DNA from: Bradyrhizobium yuanmingense
GTDB taxonomy: Bacteria; Pseudomonadota; Alphaproteobacteria; Rhizobiales; Xanthobacteraceae
NCBI RefSeq assembly: GCF_029167105.1
Contig: NZ_JARFML010000001.1
Location: 372,001 to 436,000 of the forward strand
Length of the DNA: 64,000 nt
Direction: 5' to 3'
The position numbers and the translations under genes were made by a program. Of the stretch, positions 33,075-41,281 are shown one piece after another. The first letter of the stretch is position 1. Every line of letters starts with the position of its first letter. The notes beneath the pieces are model-generated. The model saw only the letters and a list, made by a program, of their open reading frames with translations. It was not told the origin of the DNA and did no database searches.

Positions 33075-34475
33075 ATGCAAGATCTCTGGCGCCTGTCGGC
33101 CGCCGACCTCGCCACCCTCGTCAGGTCCAAAAAGGTGTCCGCCAGGGAGGCGGCCAAGGCCGGTCTCGCGCGGCTCGATGCCGTCAATCCCCAGCTGAAC
33201 GCCGTGATCGACCACCGGCCGGAGGACGTGCTCAAGCAGGCCGATGCCGTCGATGCCGCCATTGCCCGGGGCGAGGACCCCGGCGTCCTTGCCGGCGTGC
33301 CCGTCACCATCAAGGCCAATGTCGACCAGGAAGGCTTTGCCACCACCAACGGCCTCAAGCTGCAGCGCGACCTGATCGCGCGCGAGGACAATCCAGTGGT
33401 CGCCAATTTCCGGAAATCGGGTGCCATCCTGCTCGGCCGCACCAATTGCCCCGCCTTCTCCTACCGCTGGTTCACCACCAATCTCATCCATGGCGACACC
33501 AAGAACCCCCGCGACGCTTCGCTGACGCCGGGCGGCTCGTCCGGCGGCGCCGGCTCGGCGGTCGCCGCCGGCATCGGCCACATCGCGCATGGCACCGACA
33601 TTGCCGGCTCGATCCGTTATCCCGCCTATGCCTGCGGCGTGCACGGTCTGCGCCCGACGCTCGGCCGCATTCCGGCCTTCAATCCGGCGCTGCCGGAGCG
33701 CCCGATCGGGCCGCAGATCATGGCGGTCTCGGGCCCGCTGGCGCGCACGGTCAATGATCTCAGAATTTCGCTCGAGGCCATGTCGGCTCGCGACATCCGC
33801 GATCCCTGGTTCGCGCCGGTGCCGCTGCAAGGCCCCGCACGGGACAAGCGCGCCGCGCTCTGCCTCAATCCGGGCGGCCTTGCCACCGCGCCGGAGGTGA
33901 AGGCCGCGGTGAGCGATGCCGGCAAGCGGCTGGAGCGCGCGGGCTGGACCGTCGATGTGATCGAGGACACGCCGCCGATGCGCGAGGCGGTCGAGTGGCA
34001 GATCAAGCTCTGGCTCGGCGACGGCTATGAGGCGCAGCTGGAGATGGCCGAGCGCGAGGGCGATCCCGGCGCATTGGCCTGCCTGCGCGGCAACCGCAAT
34101 CGAGTTACGCCGATGGATCAGGCCAATTACGCCAAGGCGCTGACCCGGCGCGCCACGCTGACCCGCGACTGGATGCTGTTCTTCGAAAAATACGCCGTGC
34201 TGCTGACGCCGGTCTCGGGCGAATTGCCGTTCCCGGACCATCTCGACCGCAAGGACGAGGACGCCTTCAAGCGCGTCTGGGAAGCGCAGCTGCCGCAGAT
34301 CGCGATTCCCTTCATGGGATTGCCGGGCCTCGTCGTCTCCACCGGTCTCGTCGGCAAGGCGCCGGTCGGCGTGCACGTCGTCTCGGGGCGTTATCGCGAG
34401 GATCTGTGCCTGCTCGCGGGCGAGGCGATCGAGGCCGGCGGCGTGCCGCCGTCGCCGATCGATCCCATGGGCTAG
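33075..34475 (+). CDS. Amidase signature family hydrolase
   Basis: 466 residues of the amidase signature family. The Ser-cisSer-Lys triad is Lys80 (PVTIKANVD), Ser155 (TPGGSSGGAG) and Ser179 (GTDIAGSIRYPA); the 75- and 24-residue spacing matches the family exactly. Substrate is unpredictable (aliphatic or aryl amides, or an amide metabolite). No signal peptide, so cytoplasmic. It is two bases from the glutathione peroxidase gene, likely one transcript. Confidence 0.92.
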   Translation: MQDLWRLSAADLATLVRSKKVSAREAAKAGLARLDAVNPQLNAVIDHRPEDVLKQADAVDAAIARGEDPGVLAGVPVTIKANVDQEGFATTNGLKLQRDLIAREDNPVVANFRKSGAILLGRTNCPAFSYRWFTTNLIHGDTKNPRDASLTPGGSSGGAGSAVAAGIGHIAHGTDIAGSIRYPAYACGVHGLRPTLGRIPAFNPALPERPIGPQIMAVSGPLARTVNDLRISLEAMSARDIRDPWFAPVPLQGPARDKRAALCLNPGGLATAPEVKAAVSDAGKRLERAGWTVDVIEDTPPMREAVEWQIKLWLGDGYEAQLEMAEREGDPGALACLRGNRNRVTPMDQANYAKALTRRATLTRDWMLFFEKYAVLLTPVSGELPFPDHLDRKDEDAFKRVWEAQLPQIAIPFMGLPGLVVSTGLVGKAPVGVHVVSGRYREDLCLLAGEAIEAGGVPPSPIDPMG

Positions 34476-34477
34476 CG

Positions 34478-34954
34478 ATGACTGATATCTACGACTTCAA
34501 GGCCAACTCGCTCGCCGGCGAGGAGGTCACGCTGCGACGTTTCGAGGGGCAGGTGCTCTTGATCGTCAACACTGCGAGCAAATGCGGCTTCACGCCGCAA
34601 TATCGCGGCCTCGAGGATCTCCATCGCGATCTCTCGCCGCGCGGCTTCTCGGTGCTCGGCTTTCCCTGCAACCAGTTCGGCGCGCAGGAGCCGGGGCAGG
34701 CGAGCGAGATCCAGGAATTCTGCTCGACCCATTACGACGTCACCTTTCCCCTGTTCGAGAAGATCGACGTCAACGGGCCGAAGGCGCATCCTCTGTACGA
34801 GTACCTGAAACGCCAGCAATCCGGGCTTCTCGGCGCCGCCATCAAATGGAATTTCACCAAATTCCTGGTGAACCGTGAGGGCCGCGTGGTCGCGCGCTAC
34901 GCGCCGACCGCGCGGCCCGAAGGATTGCGCAATCAAATCGAAACACTGTTGTGA
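34478..34954 (+). CDS. gpx: Glutathione peroxidase family thiol peroxidase
   Basis: 158 residues. The peroxidatic Cys36 lies in NTASKCGFTPQY; the Gln in FPCNQFG and the Trp-Asn in KWNFTKFLV complete the tetrad. It is the Cys (not selenocysteine) type and probably uses thioredoxin rather than glutathione, which is an inference from the non-animal family. ATG 34478 follows the amidase stop by two bases. The Cys in FPCNQ may be the resolving residue. Confidence 0.95.
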   Translation: MTDIYDFKANSLAGEEVTLRRFEGQVLLIVNTASKCGFTPQYRGLEDLHRDLSPRGFSVLGFPCNQFGAQEPGQASEIQEFCSTHYDVTFPLFEKIDVNGPKAHPLYEYLKRQQSGLLGAAIKWNFTKFLVNREGRVVARYAPTARPEGLRNQIETLL

Positions 34955-34965
34955 GCGAGACAATC

Positions 34966-35208
34966 ATGAGCGACGAATTTCCGGACCGCCTGTCGGTCGA
35001 CCCGAACAGCCCCTATTACAACGCGGACATCCTGGCGCGCGACGTCGGCATCCGCTTCAAGGGCATCGAGAAGACCAATGTCGAGGAATACTGCATCAGC
35101 GAAGGCTGGGTCCGCGTCACCGCCGGCAATGCCAAGGACCGCCACGGCAACCCGCTGACCATCAAGGTGCACGGTCCGGTCGAGCCGTATTTCCGGGATA
35201 AGAAATAG
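34966..35208 (+). CDS. DUF3297 small protein
   Basis: 80 residues. The segments DRLSVDPNSPYYNADIL and FKGIEKTNVEEYCISEGWVR identify DUF3297, a family commonly found next to glutathione peroxidase genes. ATG 34966 starts 11 bases after the gpx stop; a GTG at 34951 overlapping that stop (GTGA) is the alternative. Function unknown; linkage to gpx suggests oxidative stress. Confidence 0.85.
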   Translation: MSDEFPDRLSVDPNSPYYNADILARDVGIRFKGIEKTNVEEYCISEGWVRVTAGNAKDRHGNPLTIKVHGPVEPYFRDKK

Positions 35209-35234
35209 TTTGAACTGAGCGCCGCTCTCTCCTC

Positions 35235-35349
35235 GTCATTGCGAGGAGCGCACATTCTCTCCTCGTCATTGCGAGCGAAGCGAAGCAATCCAGAATCTTT
35301 CCGCCGCGACAGTCTGGATTGCTTCGTCGCTTCGCTCCTCGCAATGACG
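35235..35349. repeat. Palindromic repeat of the GTCATTGCGAG family, copy 3 with an extra half-unit
   Basis: A full copy runs from 35265 to 35349. A second GTCATTGCGAGGAGCG half-unit lies at 35235, 30 bp upstream, showing partial duplication. The right end is only 19 bp from the chosen start of tarD, so the repeat occupies the place where its promoter or leader would be. Confidence 0.85.
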
Positions 35350-35367
35350 AAAGTGAAAGCCGAACCC

Positions 35368-36534
35368 ATGGTCCGCATCGTCGACGTCCGCGAAATCACA
35401 AAACCGATCTCCTCGCCGATCCGCAACGCCTATATCGACTTTACGAAGATGACGACCAGCCTCGTCGCCGTCGTCACCGACGTGGTCCGCGACGGCAAGC
35501 GCGTCGTCGGCTACGGCTTCAACTCCAACGGCCGTTACGGGCAGGGCGGCCTGATCCGCGAGCGCTTTGCCGCGCGTATCACGGAGGCTGATCCGAAGTC
35601 GCTGCTCAACGCAGCCGGCGACAATCTCGACCCCGACAAGGTCTGGGCTGCGATGATGACCAACGAGAAGCCGGGCGGCCATGGCGAGCGCTCGGTTGCG
35701 GTCGGCACCATCGACATGGCGGTGTGGGACGCGGTGGCGAAGATCGCGGGCAAGCCGCTGTTCCGCCTACTCGCCGAGCGCCACGGCCTGAAGGCCGATC
35801 CGCGCGTCTTCGTCTACGCCGCCGGCGGCTACTATTATCCCGGCAAGGATCTCTCGATGCTGCGGGCTGAGATGCGCGGCTATCTCGACCGCGGCTACAA
35901 CGTCGTCAAGATGAAGATTGGCGGCGCTGATATCGCCGAGGACCGCATCCGCATCGAGGCGGTGCTGAAGGAGATCGGCAACGACGCGCAGCTCGCCGTC
36001 GATGCCAACGGCCGCTTTGATCTGGAGACCGCCATCGCCTATGCCAAGATGCTGCGTGACTATCCCTTGTTCTGGTACGAGGAAGCCGGCGATCCCCTCG
36101 ACTACGCGCTGCAGGCCGCGCTCGCCGAGTTCTATCCGGGCCCGATGGCGACCGGCGAGAACCTGTTCAGCCACCAGGACGCCCGCAACCTGATCCGCTA
36201 CGGCAGCATGCGCCCCGACCGCGACTGGCTGCAATTCGACTGCGCATTGTCCTATGGCCTGTGCGAATACCAGCGCACGCTGGAGGTGCTGAAGACCCAT
36301 GGCTGGTCGCCGAGCCGCTGCATCCCCCACGGCGGCCACCAGATGTCGCTCAACATCGCCGCGGGTTTAGGGCTCGGCGGCAACGAAAGCTACCCGGACC
36401 TGTTCCAGCCCTATGGCGGCTTCCCCGACGGCGTGCGCGTCGAGAACGGCCACATCACCATGCCCGATCTCCCCGGCATCGGCTTCGAAGGCAAGTCCGA
36501 TCTCTACAACGAGATGAAGGCGCTGGCGGAGTAG
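35368..36534 (+). CDS. tarD: D(-)-tartrate dehydratase (enolase superfamily)
   Basis: 388 residues, very close from memory to the characterised Bradyrhizobium D-tartrate dehydratase, which makes oxaloacetate from D-tartrate. Active-site residues are in place: Lys181/Lys183 (NVVKMKIGG), metal ligands Asp212 (VDANGRF), Glu238 (FWYEEA) and Glu264 (ATGENLF), and His321 (CIPHGGHQ), each one position before the published numbering because of an N-terminal residue. ATG 35368 (MVRIVDVREITKPISSPIRN) fits; the in-frame ATG at 35344 belongs to a repeat. No tartrate transporter is adjacent. Confidence 0.92.
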   Translation: MVRIVDVREITKPISSPIRNAYIDFTKMTTSLVAVVTDVVRDGKRVVGYGFNSNGRYGQGGLIRERFAARITEADPKSLLNAAGDNLDPDKVWAAMMTNEKPGGHGERSVAVGTIDMAVWDAVAKIAGKPLFRLLAERHGLKADPRVFVYAAGGYYYPGKDLSMLRAEMRGYLDRGYNVVKMKIGGADIAEDRIRIEAVLKEIGNDAQLAVDANGRFDLETAIAYAKMLRDYPLFWYEEAGDPLDYALQAALAEFYPGPMATGENLFSHQDARNLIRYGSMRPDRDWLQFDCALSYGLCEYQRTLEVLKTHGWSPSRCIPHGGHQMSLNIAAGLGLGGNESYPDLFQPYGGFPDGVRVENGHITMPDLPGIGFEGKSDLYNEMKALAE

Positions 36535-36557
36535 GCCCCGCTGTAGCGCCACTCGCC

Positions 36558-36643
36558 GTCATTGCGAGCGAAGCGAAGCAATCCAGAGTCTTTCCGCAGC
36601 GGGAGTCTGGATTGCTTCGTCGCAAGAGCTCCTCGCAATGACG
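36558..36643. repeat. Palindromic repeat of the GTCATTGCGAG family, copy 4
   Basis: Complete copy 23 bp after the tarD stop, GTCATTGCGAGCGAAGCGAA to CTCGCAATGACG. In this position it could stabilise or end the tarD transcript. Confidence 0.88.
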
Positions 36644-36711
36644 GTGGAGTGAAGTCTCGAAATCATCTCAAGATGGTGATATCGCAGAGGCCGCCCTCAG
36701 CGAGAACGATC

Positions 36712-36998
36712 ATGAAGCAGCCTTGCGTGTACATGTTCGCCAACCGTCGAAATGGGACAATCTACACCGGCGTCACCTCAAATCCACCGCGCCGCGCGTT
36801 CGAGCATCGCGAGGGACTGGTCAACGGTTTCTCGTCCAAGTACGGCTGCAAGCTTCTCGTCTGGTACGAACTGCACGCGACCATGGCGGACGCGATTGTG
36901 CGCGAGAAGCAGATCAAGGGTGGCAGTCGGGCGAAGAAGCTTGCCTCATCGAGAGCCTCAATCCAGAATGGATGGATTTGTACGAGACGCTGATCTGA
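36712..36998 (+). pseudogene. GIY-YIG nuclease, frameshifted near the C-terminus
   Basis: A small GIY-YIG superfamily (UvrC N-terminal/YhbQ-like) protein: VYMFANRRNGTIYTGVTSNP near residues 6-25 holds the two Tyr motifs, followed by the catalytic Arg in RRAFEHREG, Tyr in WYELH and Glu in REKQIKGG. The expected C-terminus LIESLNPEWMDLYETLI is encoded in the next frame, ending at 36998. A single base appears deleted at about 36941-36947 (CTTGCCTCATC), so the current frame instead ends SSRASIQNGWICTRR at 36993. Catalytic core residues precede the break, so a truncated product might keep activity. A sequencing error is possible. Confidence 0.8.
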
Positions 36999-37046
36999 CC
37001 GCCAGGAGAGTTGCGGCTGCCCGGTGAGGCGGTTGCCACATTCTCC

Positions 37047-37133
37047 GTCATTGCGAGCGCAGCAAAGCAATCCAGAGTCTTCCCGCGGAGGCAGTCTGGA
37101 TTGCTTCGTCGCAAGAGCTCCTCGCCAATGACG
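37047..37133. repeat. Palindromic repeat of the GTCATTGCGAG family, copy 5
   Basis: GTCATTGCGAGCGCAGCAAA to CTCGCCAATGACG; the right end carries an extra C compared with the other copies. It is followed 83 bp later by another copy in the same orientation. Confidence 0.87.
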
Positions 37134-37215
37134 GTGGAGGGGCCAGTGGCCGCTCGCGGGCGTCTGGCCCGCGGCTCGATGTGGCCGAATTGCGCGAGGG
37201 GCCGCCACATTCTCC

Positions 37216-37301
37216 GTCATTGCAAGCGCAGCGAAGCAATCCAGAGTCTTCCCGCGGAGGCAGTCTGGATTGCTTCGTCGCAAGGGCTCCTCGCAATGAC
37301 G
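37216..37301. repeat. Palindromic repeat of the GTCATTGCGAG family, copy 6
   Basis: GTCATTGCAAGCGCAGCGAA to CTCGCAATGACG. With copy 5 it forms a tandem pair whose cores (CCCGCGGAGGCAGTCTGG) are identical, pointing to recent duplication or conversion. It lies 21 bp from the end of the malonyl-CoA decarboxylase gene. Confidence 0.87.
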
Positions 37302-37321
37302 GTGGAGAGCGAGCGTTTGCC

Positions 37322-38674
37322 TTACGACAGCCGCATATCCAGCAGCCGTCGCCCCTCACCCTTCAGCAGCTTCTTCACCGCACTCGACGCCACGACCTCG
37401 CCGTCATTGGCATAGGCCTCGTGGTTCTTCTCGATGTCGTCGAGACGGTAGAGGTAGTTGACCATGATTCCGGCGGACTCGCGCATTCCCTTGGGCGAGA
37501 GGTCGCCGAGCCAGTTGATGCGCTCCAGCCGCGCGCCGTTGCCGAGATGGAAGCGGGCGACGGAATCGATCAGCTTGCCTTTCGGCGTGCGCGCCTTGAG
37601 GAAATAGTGCGCCGCGAGCGGCTCCAGCACGGCGCGGAGCAGTGCCGCCGTCTCCGGGCTCTCGAACCATCTGGGATCGTCGAGGCGCCCCAGCACCTCG
37701 CGGTCCTCGTCCGACAGCGGCAAATCCTTGTCCTGCTTCACCCAGGCCATGAAGCCGGGCACCGGCGACAGCGTGACGAAGGTGTCGAGCTTGGGCAGCT
37801 CGCGGCGCAGCTCTTCCACCACCTGCTTGATCAGGAAGCTGCCGAAGGAGATGCCGCCCAGGCCGCGCTGGGTGTTGGAGATCGAATAGAACACGGCGGT
37901 GCGCGCGCGCTCGATCGGCAGATGCTGGCGGTCGACCGCGAGCAGGGGCTGGATCGCGCCGGGGATCGTCTCGGTCAGCGCCACCTCGACGAAGATCAAG
38001 GGCTCGTCCACCATCGCAGGATGGAAGAAGGCGTAGCAGCGCCGGTCGACCGGATCGATGCGGCGGCGCAGATCGTCCCAGTCCGAGATCTCGTGCACGG
38101 CCTCGTAACGGATGATCTTTTCGAGGATGTTGGCCGGGGTCGACCAGTCGATCCTGCGCAGCACGAGAAACCCCCTGTTGAACCACGAAGAAAGAAGATG
38201 CGAGACGTCGCGGTCGAGCGCGGCGAGATCGGTGTGCCCGTTCATCATGCCGAGCAGATCGGCCCGCATGTTGACGAGATCGCCGGTACCGCCGGGCGCG
38301 CGGTTGAGCCGTCGGATCAGCTCCTGCCGGCGCGGCTCGGAAGCGAAGTGCAGCGAGCTTGCGTCCTCGTCGCTGGGCGCGGCGCGCCATGTCTCGATCG
38401 CCTTGGACAGGCGCTCCCGGTCGGGGCCGAAATCGCGCACCAGCCCTTCGAAGAAGGCACGGCGCCCGGCTGCATCGAGCTCCCCGTAGATGTCGAGCAC
38501 CTCGCGCGCCATCGCGGTGCCCGAGGCTTCGCCCCGGCCCGACAGCAGCGCATCGCAGAGCTCGAGCAGTCCGTCGGCATCATGCTTGGTATCGGCGGCG
38601 TCCCCCCGGCGAAGCAACGTGCGGCCGCGCTCGGAGATGGTGGCAAGCAGGTCGGAGAAGAAGGCGTTGGCCAT
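37322..38674 (-). CDS. Malonyl-CoA decarboxylase
   Basis: 450 residues; converts malonyl-CoA to acetyl-CoA and CO2, removing malonate-derived or surplus malonyl-CoA. An N-terminal helical domain (about 1-170) is followed by the GNAT-like catalytic domain. RRCYAFFHPAMVDEPLIFVE near 235-254 and YSISNTQRGLGGISFGSFLI near 288-307 carry the likely catalytic Ser and neighbouring residues, with a further His in AAHYFLKA. In rhizobia such genes can belong to a matABC malonate operon, but no malonyl-CoA synthetase or malonate carrier is next to it here. Confidence 0.93.
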   Translation of the reverse strand: MANAFFSDLLATISERGRTLLRRGDAADTKHDADGLLELCDALLSGRGEASGTAMAREVLDIYGELDAAGRRAFFEGLVRDFGPDRERLSKAIETWRAAPSDEDASSLHFASEPRRQELIRRLNRAPGGTGDLVNMRADLLGMMNGHTDLAALDRDVSHLLSSWFNRGFLVLRRIDWSTPANILEKIIRYEAVHEISDWDDLRRRIDPVDRRCYAFFHPAMVDEPLIFVEVALTETIPGAIQPLLAVDRQHLPIERARTAVFYSISNTQRGLGGISFGSFLIKQVVEELRRELPKLDTFVTLSPVPGFMAWVKQDKDLPLSDEDREVLGRLDDPRWFESPETAALLRAVLEPLAAHYFLKARTPKGKLIDSVARFHLGNGARLERINWLGDLSPKGMRESAGIMVNYLYRLDDIEKNHEAYANDGEVVASSAVKKLLKGEGRRLLDMRLS

Positions 38675-38848
38675 CGGGGCTTTCGTATCAGGTCTGTGCG
38701 ATGCGGCAAGCTACCACGGGATTTGGGTGCAGCCGATCACAATCAAGCAGGCGAATGCGGCATCTTTCGTCGGGCCGTGCGTTTGGAGAATGCAGGCATG
38801 CCGGAACGGGTCGATGGTATGCCGGGCAGTGCTCATTCCAAAACGCGC

Positions 38849-38951
38849 TGTCATGCCCCGGCTTGACCGGGGCATCCAGTACGCCGCAGCTTCTCGATTC
38901 TAGCCGAGCCGTCTCGGCGTACTGGGTCGCCCGGTCAAGCCGGGCGACGAC
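38849..38951. repeat. Palindromic repeat invading the 3' end of an AraC gene
   Basis: TGTCATGCCCCGGCTTGACC and the distal GGTCAAGCCGGGCGACGACA form inverted ends, with inner GTACGCCG / CGGCGTAC arms. Its right half is translated as the last ~18 residues of the AraC-family gene (stop at 38900). Confidence 0.75.
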
Positions 38952-39790
38952 ACCGCGTGTGTTGCAAACTCCGTCGGCGTCCTACCCGTCACCTGGCGGA
39001 ACGCGGCCGAGAACGCCGGCACGCTGGCATAGCCGAGCTGGGTGGCCAGCTGCTTCACCGACACGTTCGCATCCGTCGATATCCGCTCGATCGCCGCCGC
39101 AACCCTCGCGCGCTGGCACCAGCTCTTGAAGCTCAGCTGCGTCTCGCTCGAAAACAGCCGCGACAAGGTCCGCGCCGAAGTTCCGACCTCGCGCGCCAGC
39201 GCGTCGATGTCGTGCAGGCCGGTGGGATCGTCGAGCACGATCATCGCGGCGCGGCGGCAGCGCGCTTCGCGCGGCACCGGCACGAAAGTCGCGGAATCCT
39301 CAGCCTGGTGCAATTCCAGCATCACCAGGCGCACCAGGAGCTCGGTGCGCTCCTCGGTGTTGCGCCCGTCGAACAGCGCGAGGATCGCCTGATTGAGCAG
39401 CGGCGACACCCGCACCACGAATTCCCGGGTCAGGCCGTCATAGCGCTGCTCGCGCTTCAGCCAGGACAGGTCGAAATACAGCGTGCGCATCTCGATGTCG
39501 GCGAGCAGGTCGATGGCATGCTCGAGCCCGGCCGGCACCCAGACCGCGCGGTCCGGCGGCACCAGCCAACGTCCGCCGGGCGTCGTCACCTGCATCGTGC
39601 CCTTCGCCGCATAGATCAGCTGGGCCTCGCGGTGCATGTGCAGATCGATCCGCATCCCCTTGGGGTAGTCGCGGGCGACCAGATGCACGCCCGCGGGCGC
39701 GCGGTGGTTGCTCCGGACCTCCCGCAGGATTGGCGTTTCCAAGCTTGGCGTTTCCAAGATTGGCCTTTTCAAGACAGTCATTGGCGGCAT
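38900..39790 (-). CDS. AraC-family regulator with N-terminal cupin
   Basis: Up to 296 residues. Cupin sensor: LHMHREAQLIYAAKGTMQVT near 50-69 and WLVPPDRAVWVPAGLEHAID near 74-93. Two helix-turn-helices: DIDALAREVGTSARTLSRLF near 194-213 and VKQLATQLGYASVPAFSAAF near 245-264. The family normally starts near residue 24-35, so the first ~23 residues, which include a 15-bp tandem repeat, may not be coding; GTG 39688 or ATG 39655 are possible starts. The C-terminal SSPGLTGRPSTPRRLG comes from a repeat. It is divergent from an MFS transporter and probably controls it. Confidence 0.85.
   Translation of the reverse strand: MPPMTVLKRPILETPSLETPILREVRSNHRAPAGVHLVARDYPKGMRIDLHMHREAQLIYAAKGTMQVTTPGGRWLVPPDRAVWVPAGLEHAIDLLADIEMRTLYFDLSWLKREQRYDGLTREFVVRVSPLLNQAILALFDGRNTEERTELLVRLVMLELHQAEDSATFVPVPREARCRRAAMIVLDDPTGLHDIDALAREVGTSARTLSRLFSSETQLSFKSWCQRARVAAAIERISTDANVSVKQLATQLGYASVPAFSAAFRQVTGRTPTEFATHAVSSPGLTGRPSTPRRLG
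39730..39774. repeat. Three tandem 15-bp repeats between AraC regulator and MFS gene
   Basis: TTGGCGTTTCCAAGC (39730), TTGGCGTTTCCAAGA (39745) and TTGGCCTTTTCAAGA (39760): two near-identical and one with two changes. AraC proteins bind direct repeats, so these may be operator sites in the shared upstream region; alternatively they encode the LETPS/LETPI repeats of an extended N-terminus. Confidence 0.7.
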
Positions 39791-39843
39791 CCCGTCATGG
39801 GGAGGACATATAACTCATTTCGGAGCAGGAGAGGATTCGGTAA

Positions 39844-41016
39844 ATGAACAGCCCCAGTCGGGTCATCGGTTTCGTCAACGCAGGTCATTTCATCGACCAT
39901 TATTCGATGCTGATCTTCGCCGCCGCCGTCATCATCATGGGTCCGGCGCTCGGCATGGCCTATTCGGAACTCTTGCCCTACGCGACGCCGGGCTTCGTCG
40001 CCTTCGGTGCGGGCTCGCTGCTCACCGGCTGGCTGGGTGATCGCTGGAGCCGCCGCCACATGATGCTGATCTTCTTTGTCGGCATCGGCCTCTCCATGAT
40101 CGCGGTCGGCTTCGTGCAGACCCCCGTGCAGCTCGGCGCGGCGCTGCTCGCGATCGGCATCTTCGCCTCGATCTACCACCCCGTCGGCACCGCCATGATC
40201 GTGTCTTACGCCGACCGGCTCGGCCGCGAGATGGGCATCAACGGCGTCTGGGGCAATCTCGGCGTGGCCTCGTCGGCGCTGGTAACAGGCGTGATCGGCC
40301 AATATCTCGGCTGGCGCTTTGCGTTCATCGTTCCCGGCGCGGTCACGGTCCTGATCGGCATCGCCTTCGCGCTGAGTATCGTGCACGAGGACCGCAAGGG
40401 CTCGAAGCAGGCGGCGGCGCAGGCGCGGGTGGCCAGGCAGGATATGTGGCGTGTAATCCTGGCGCTATTGATCGTGGTGATCGCGATCTCCACGACCTTC
40501 AACGCCGTCACCGTGGCGCTGCCAAAGCTGTTCGCCGAGCGGCTTGCGGACCTGACCAAGAGCCCGGCGCTGTTAGGTGTCATCGCCGCGGGCGTCTACG
40601 TGTTCGGCGCGATGACGCAGTACACGATCGGCCGGCTGCTCGACCGCTATGCGCTGAAGACGGTGGCGCTGCCGCTGTCCTTCATGCTGGCGCCGTTCCT
40701 GTATCTCGCCGCGAGCCTGTCCAATTTGCCGCTGATCCTGGTGTCGATCGGTATCGTCATGGGCGCGTTCGGGCAGGTCACGGTGAACGACGCCATGGTC
40801 GGCAAATACACCACGGAAGAGTGGCGTTCGCGCGCCTATGCCGTGCGCTATTTTGTCGGCTTCACCGCGGCCGGCGCCTCCGTCGGCCTGGTCGCCTGGC
40901 TCTACGAGCAGGGCGGCTTCGTCACCATGCTGCACGCCTTCGCCGCCCTCTGCCTGCTCGCCATCGCCGCCGCGCTGATCCTGCCGCGCGAGATCCGCAC
41001 GCCGCAGACGGTGTGA
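39844..41016 (+). CDS. MFS transporter
   Basis: 390 residues with about 12 membrane helices and the classical loop 2-3 motif GWLGDRWSRRHMML near residues 60-73. FVNAGHFIDHYSMLIFAAAV at the N-terminus resembles the fosmidomycin-resistance/oxalate-type MFS group. The substrate is unknown; the adjacent AraC/cupin regulator suggests induction by its substrate or a toxic compound. Confidence 0.88.
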   Translation: MNSPSRVIGFVNAGHFIDHYSMLIFAAAVIIMGPALGMAYSELLPYATPGFVAFGAGSLLTGWLGDRWSRRHMMLIFFVGIGLSMIAVGFVQTPVQLGAALLAIGIFASIYHPVGTAMIVSYADRLGREMGINGVWGNLGVASSALVTGVIGQYLGWRFAFIVPGAVTVLIGIAFALSIVHEDRKGSKQAAAQARVARQDMWRVILALLIVVIAISTTFNAVTVALPKLFAERLADLTKSPALLGVIAAGVYVFGAMTQYTIGRLLDRYALKTVALPLSFMLAPFLYLAASLSNLPLILVSIGIVMGAFGQVTVNDAMVGKYTTEEWRSRAYAVRYFVGFTAAGASVGLVAWLYEQGGFVTMLHAFAALCLLAIAAALILPREIRTPQTV

Positions 41017-41033
41017 GGCGAACTCTCCCCACC

Positions 41034-41112
41034 GTCATTGCGAGCGCAGCGAAGCAATCCAGAATCTTCCCGCGGAGGGACACTGGATTGCTTCGCTGCG
41101 CTCGCAATGACG
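41034..41112. repeat. Palindromic repeat of the GTCATTGCGAG family, copy 7
   Basis: GTCATTGCGAGCGCAGCGAA to CTCGCAATGACG, slightly shorter than the others and lacking the TCGTCGC segment. It starts 17 bp after the MFS stop. The rest of 41113-41281 contains nothing I can identify. Confidence 0.87.
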
Positions 41113-41281
41113 AAGGATGAGGAGGCACCCTCGCCATGCACCCATCATGCCATTATGCCCCTGTTTTGCCCGACGGAGCAAGCCGTTTCGGCAAGACCGA
41201 AATGTTATCGAGCCCTTCAACCCCGACCCTACTGTGCATGGGGTTGTTTTCGCACTTTTGTTTTGAGCGGACCAAAGCGAG

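Noticed and set aside
35235..37301. CRISPR array
   Set aside because: The repeats are long, palindromic, irregularly spaced and separated by genes, with no cas genes.
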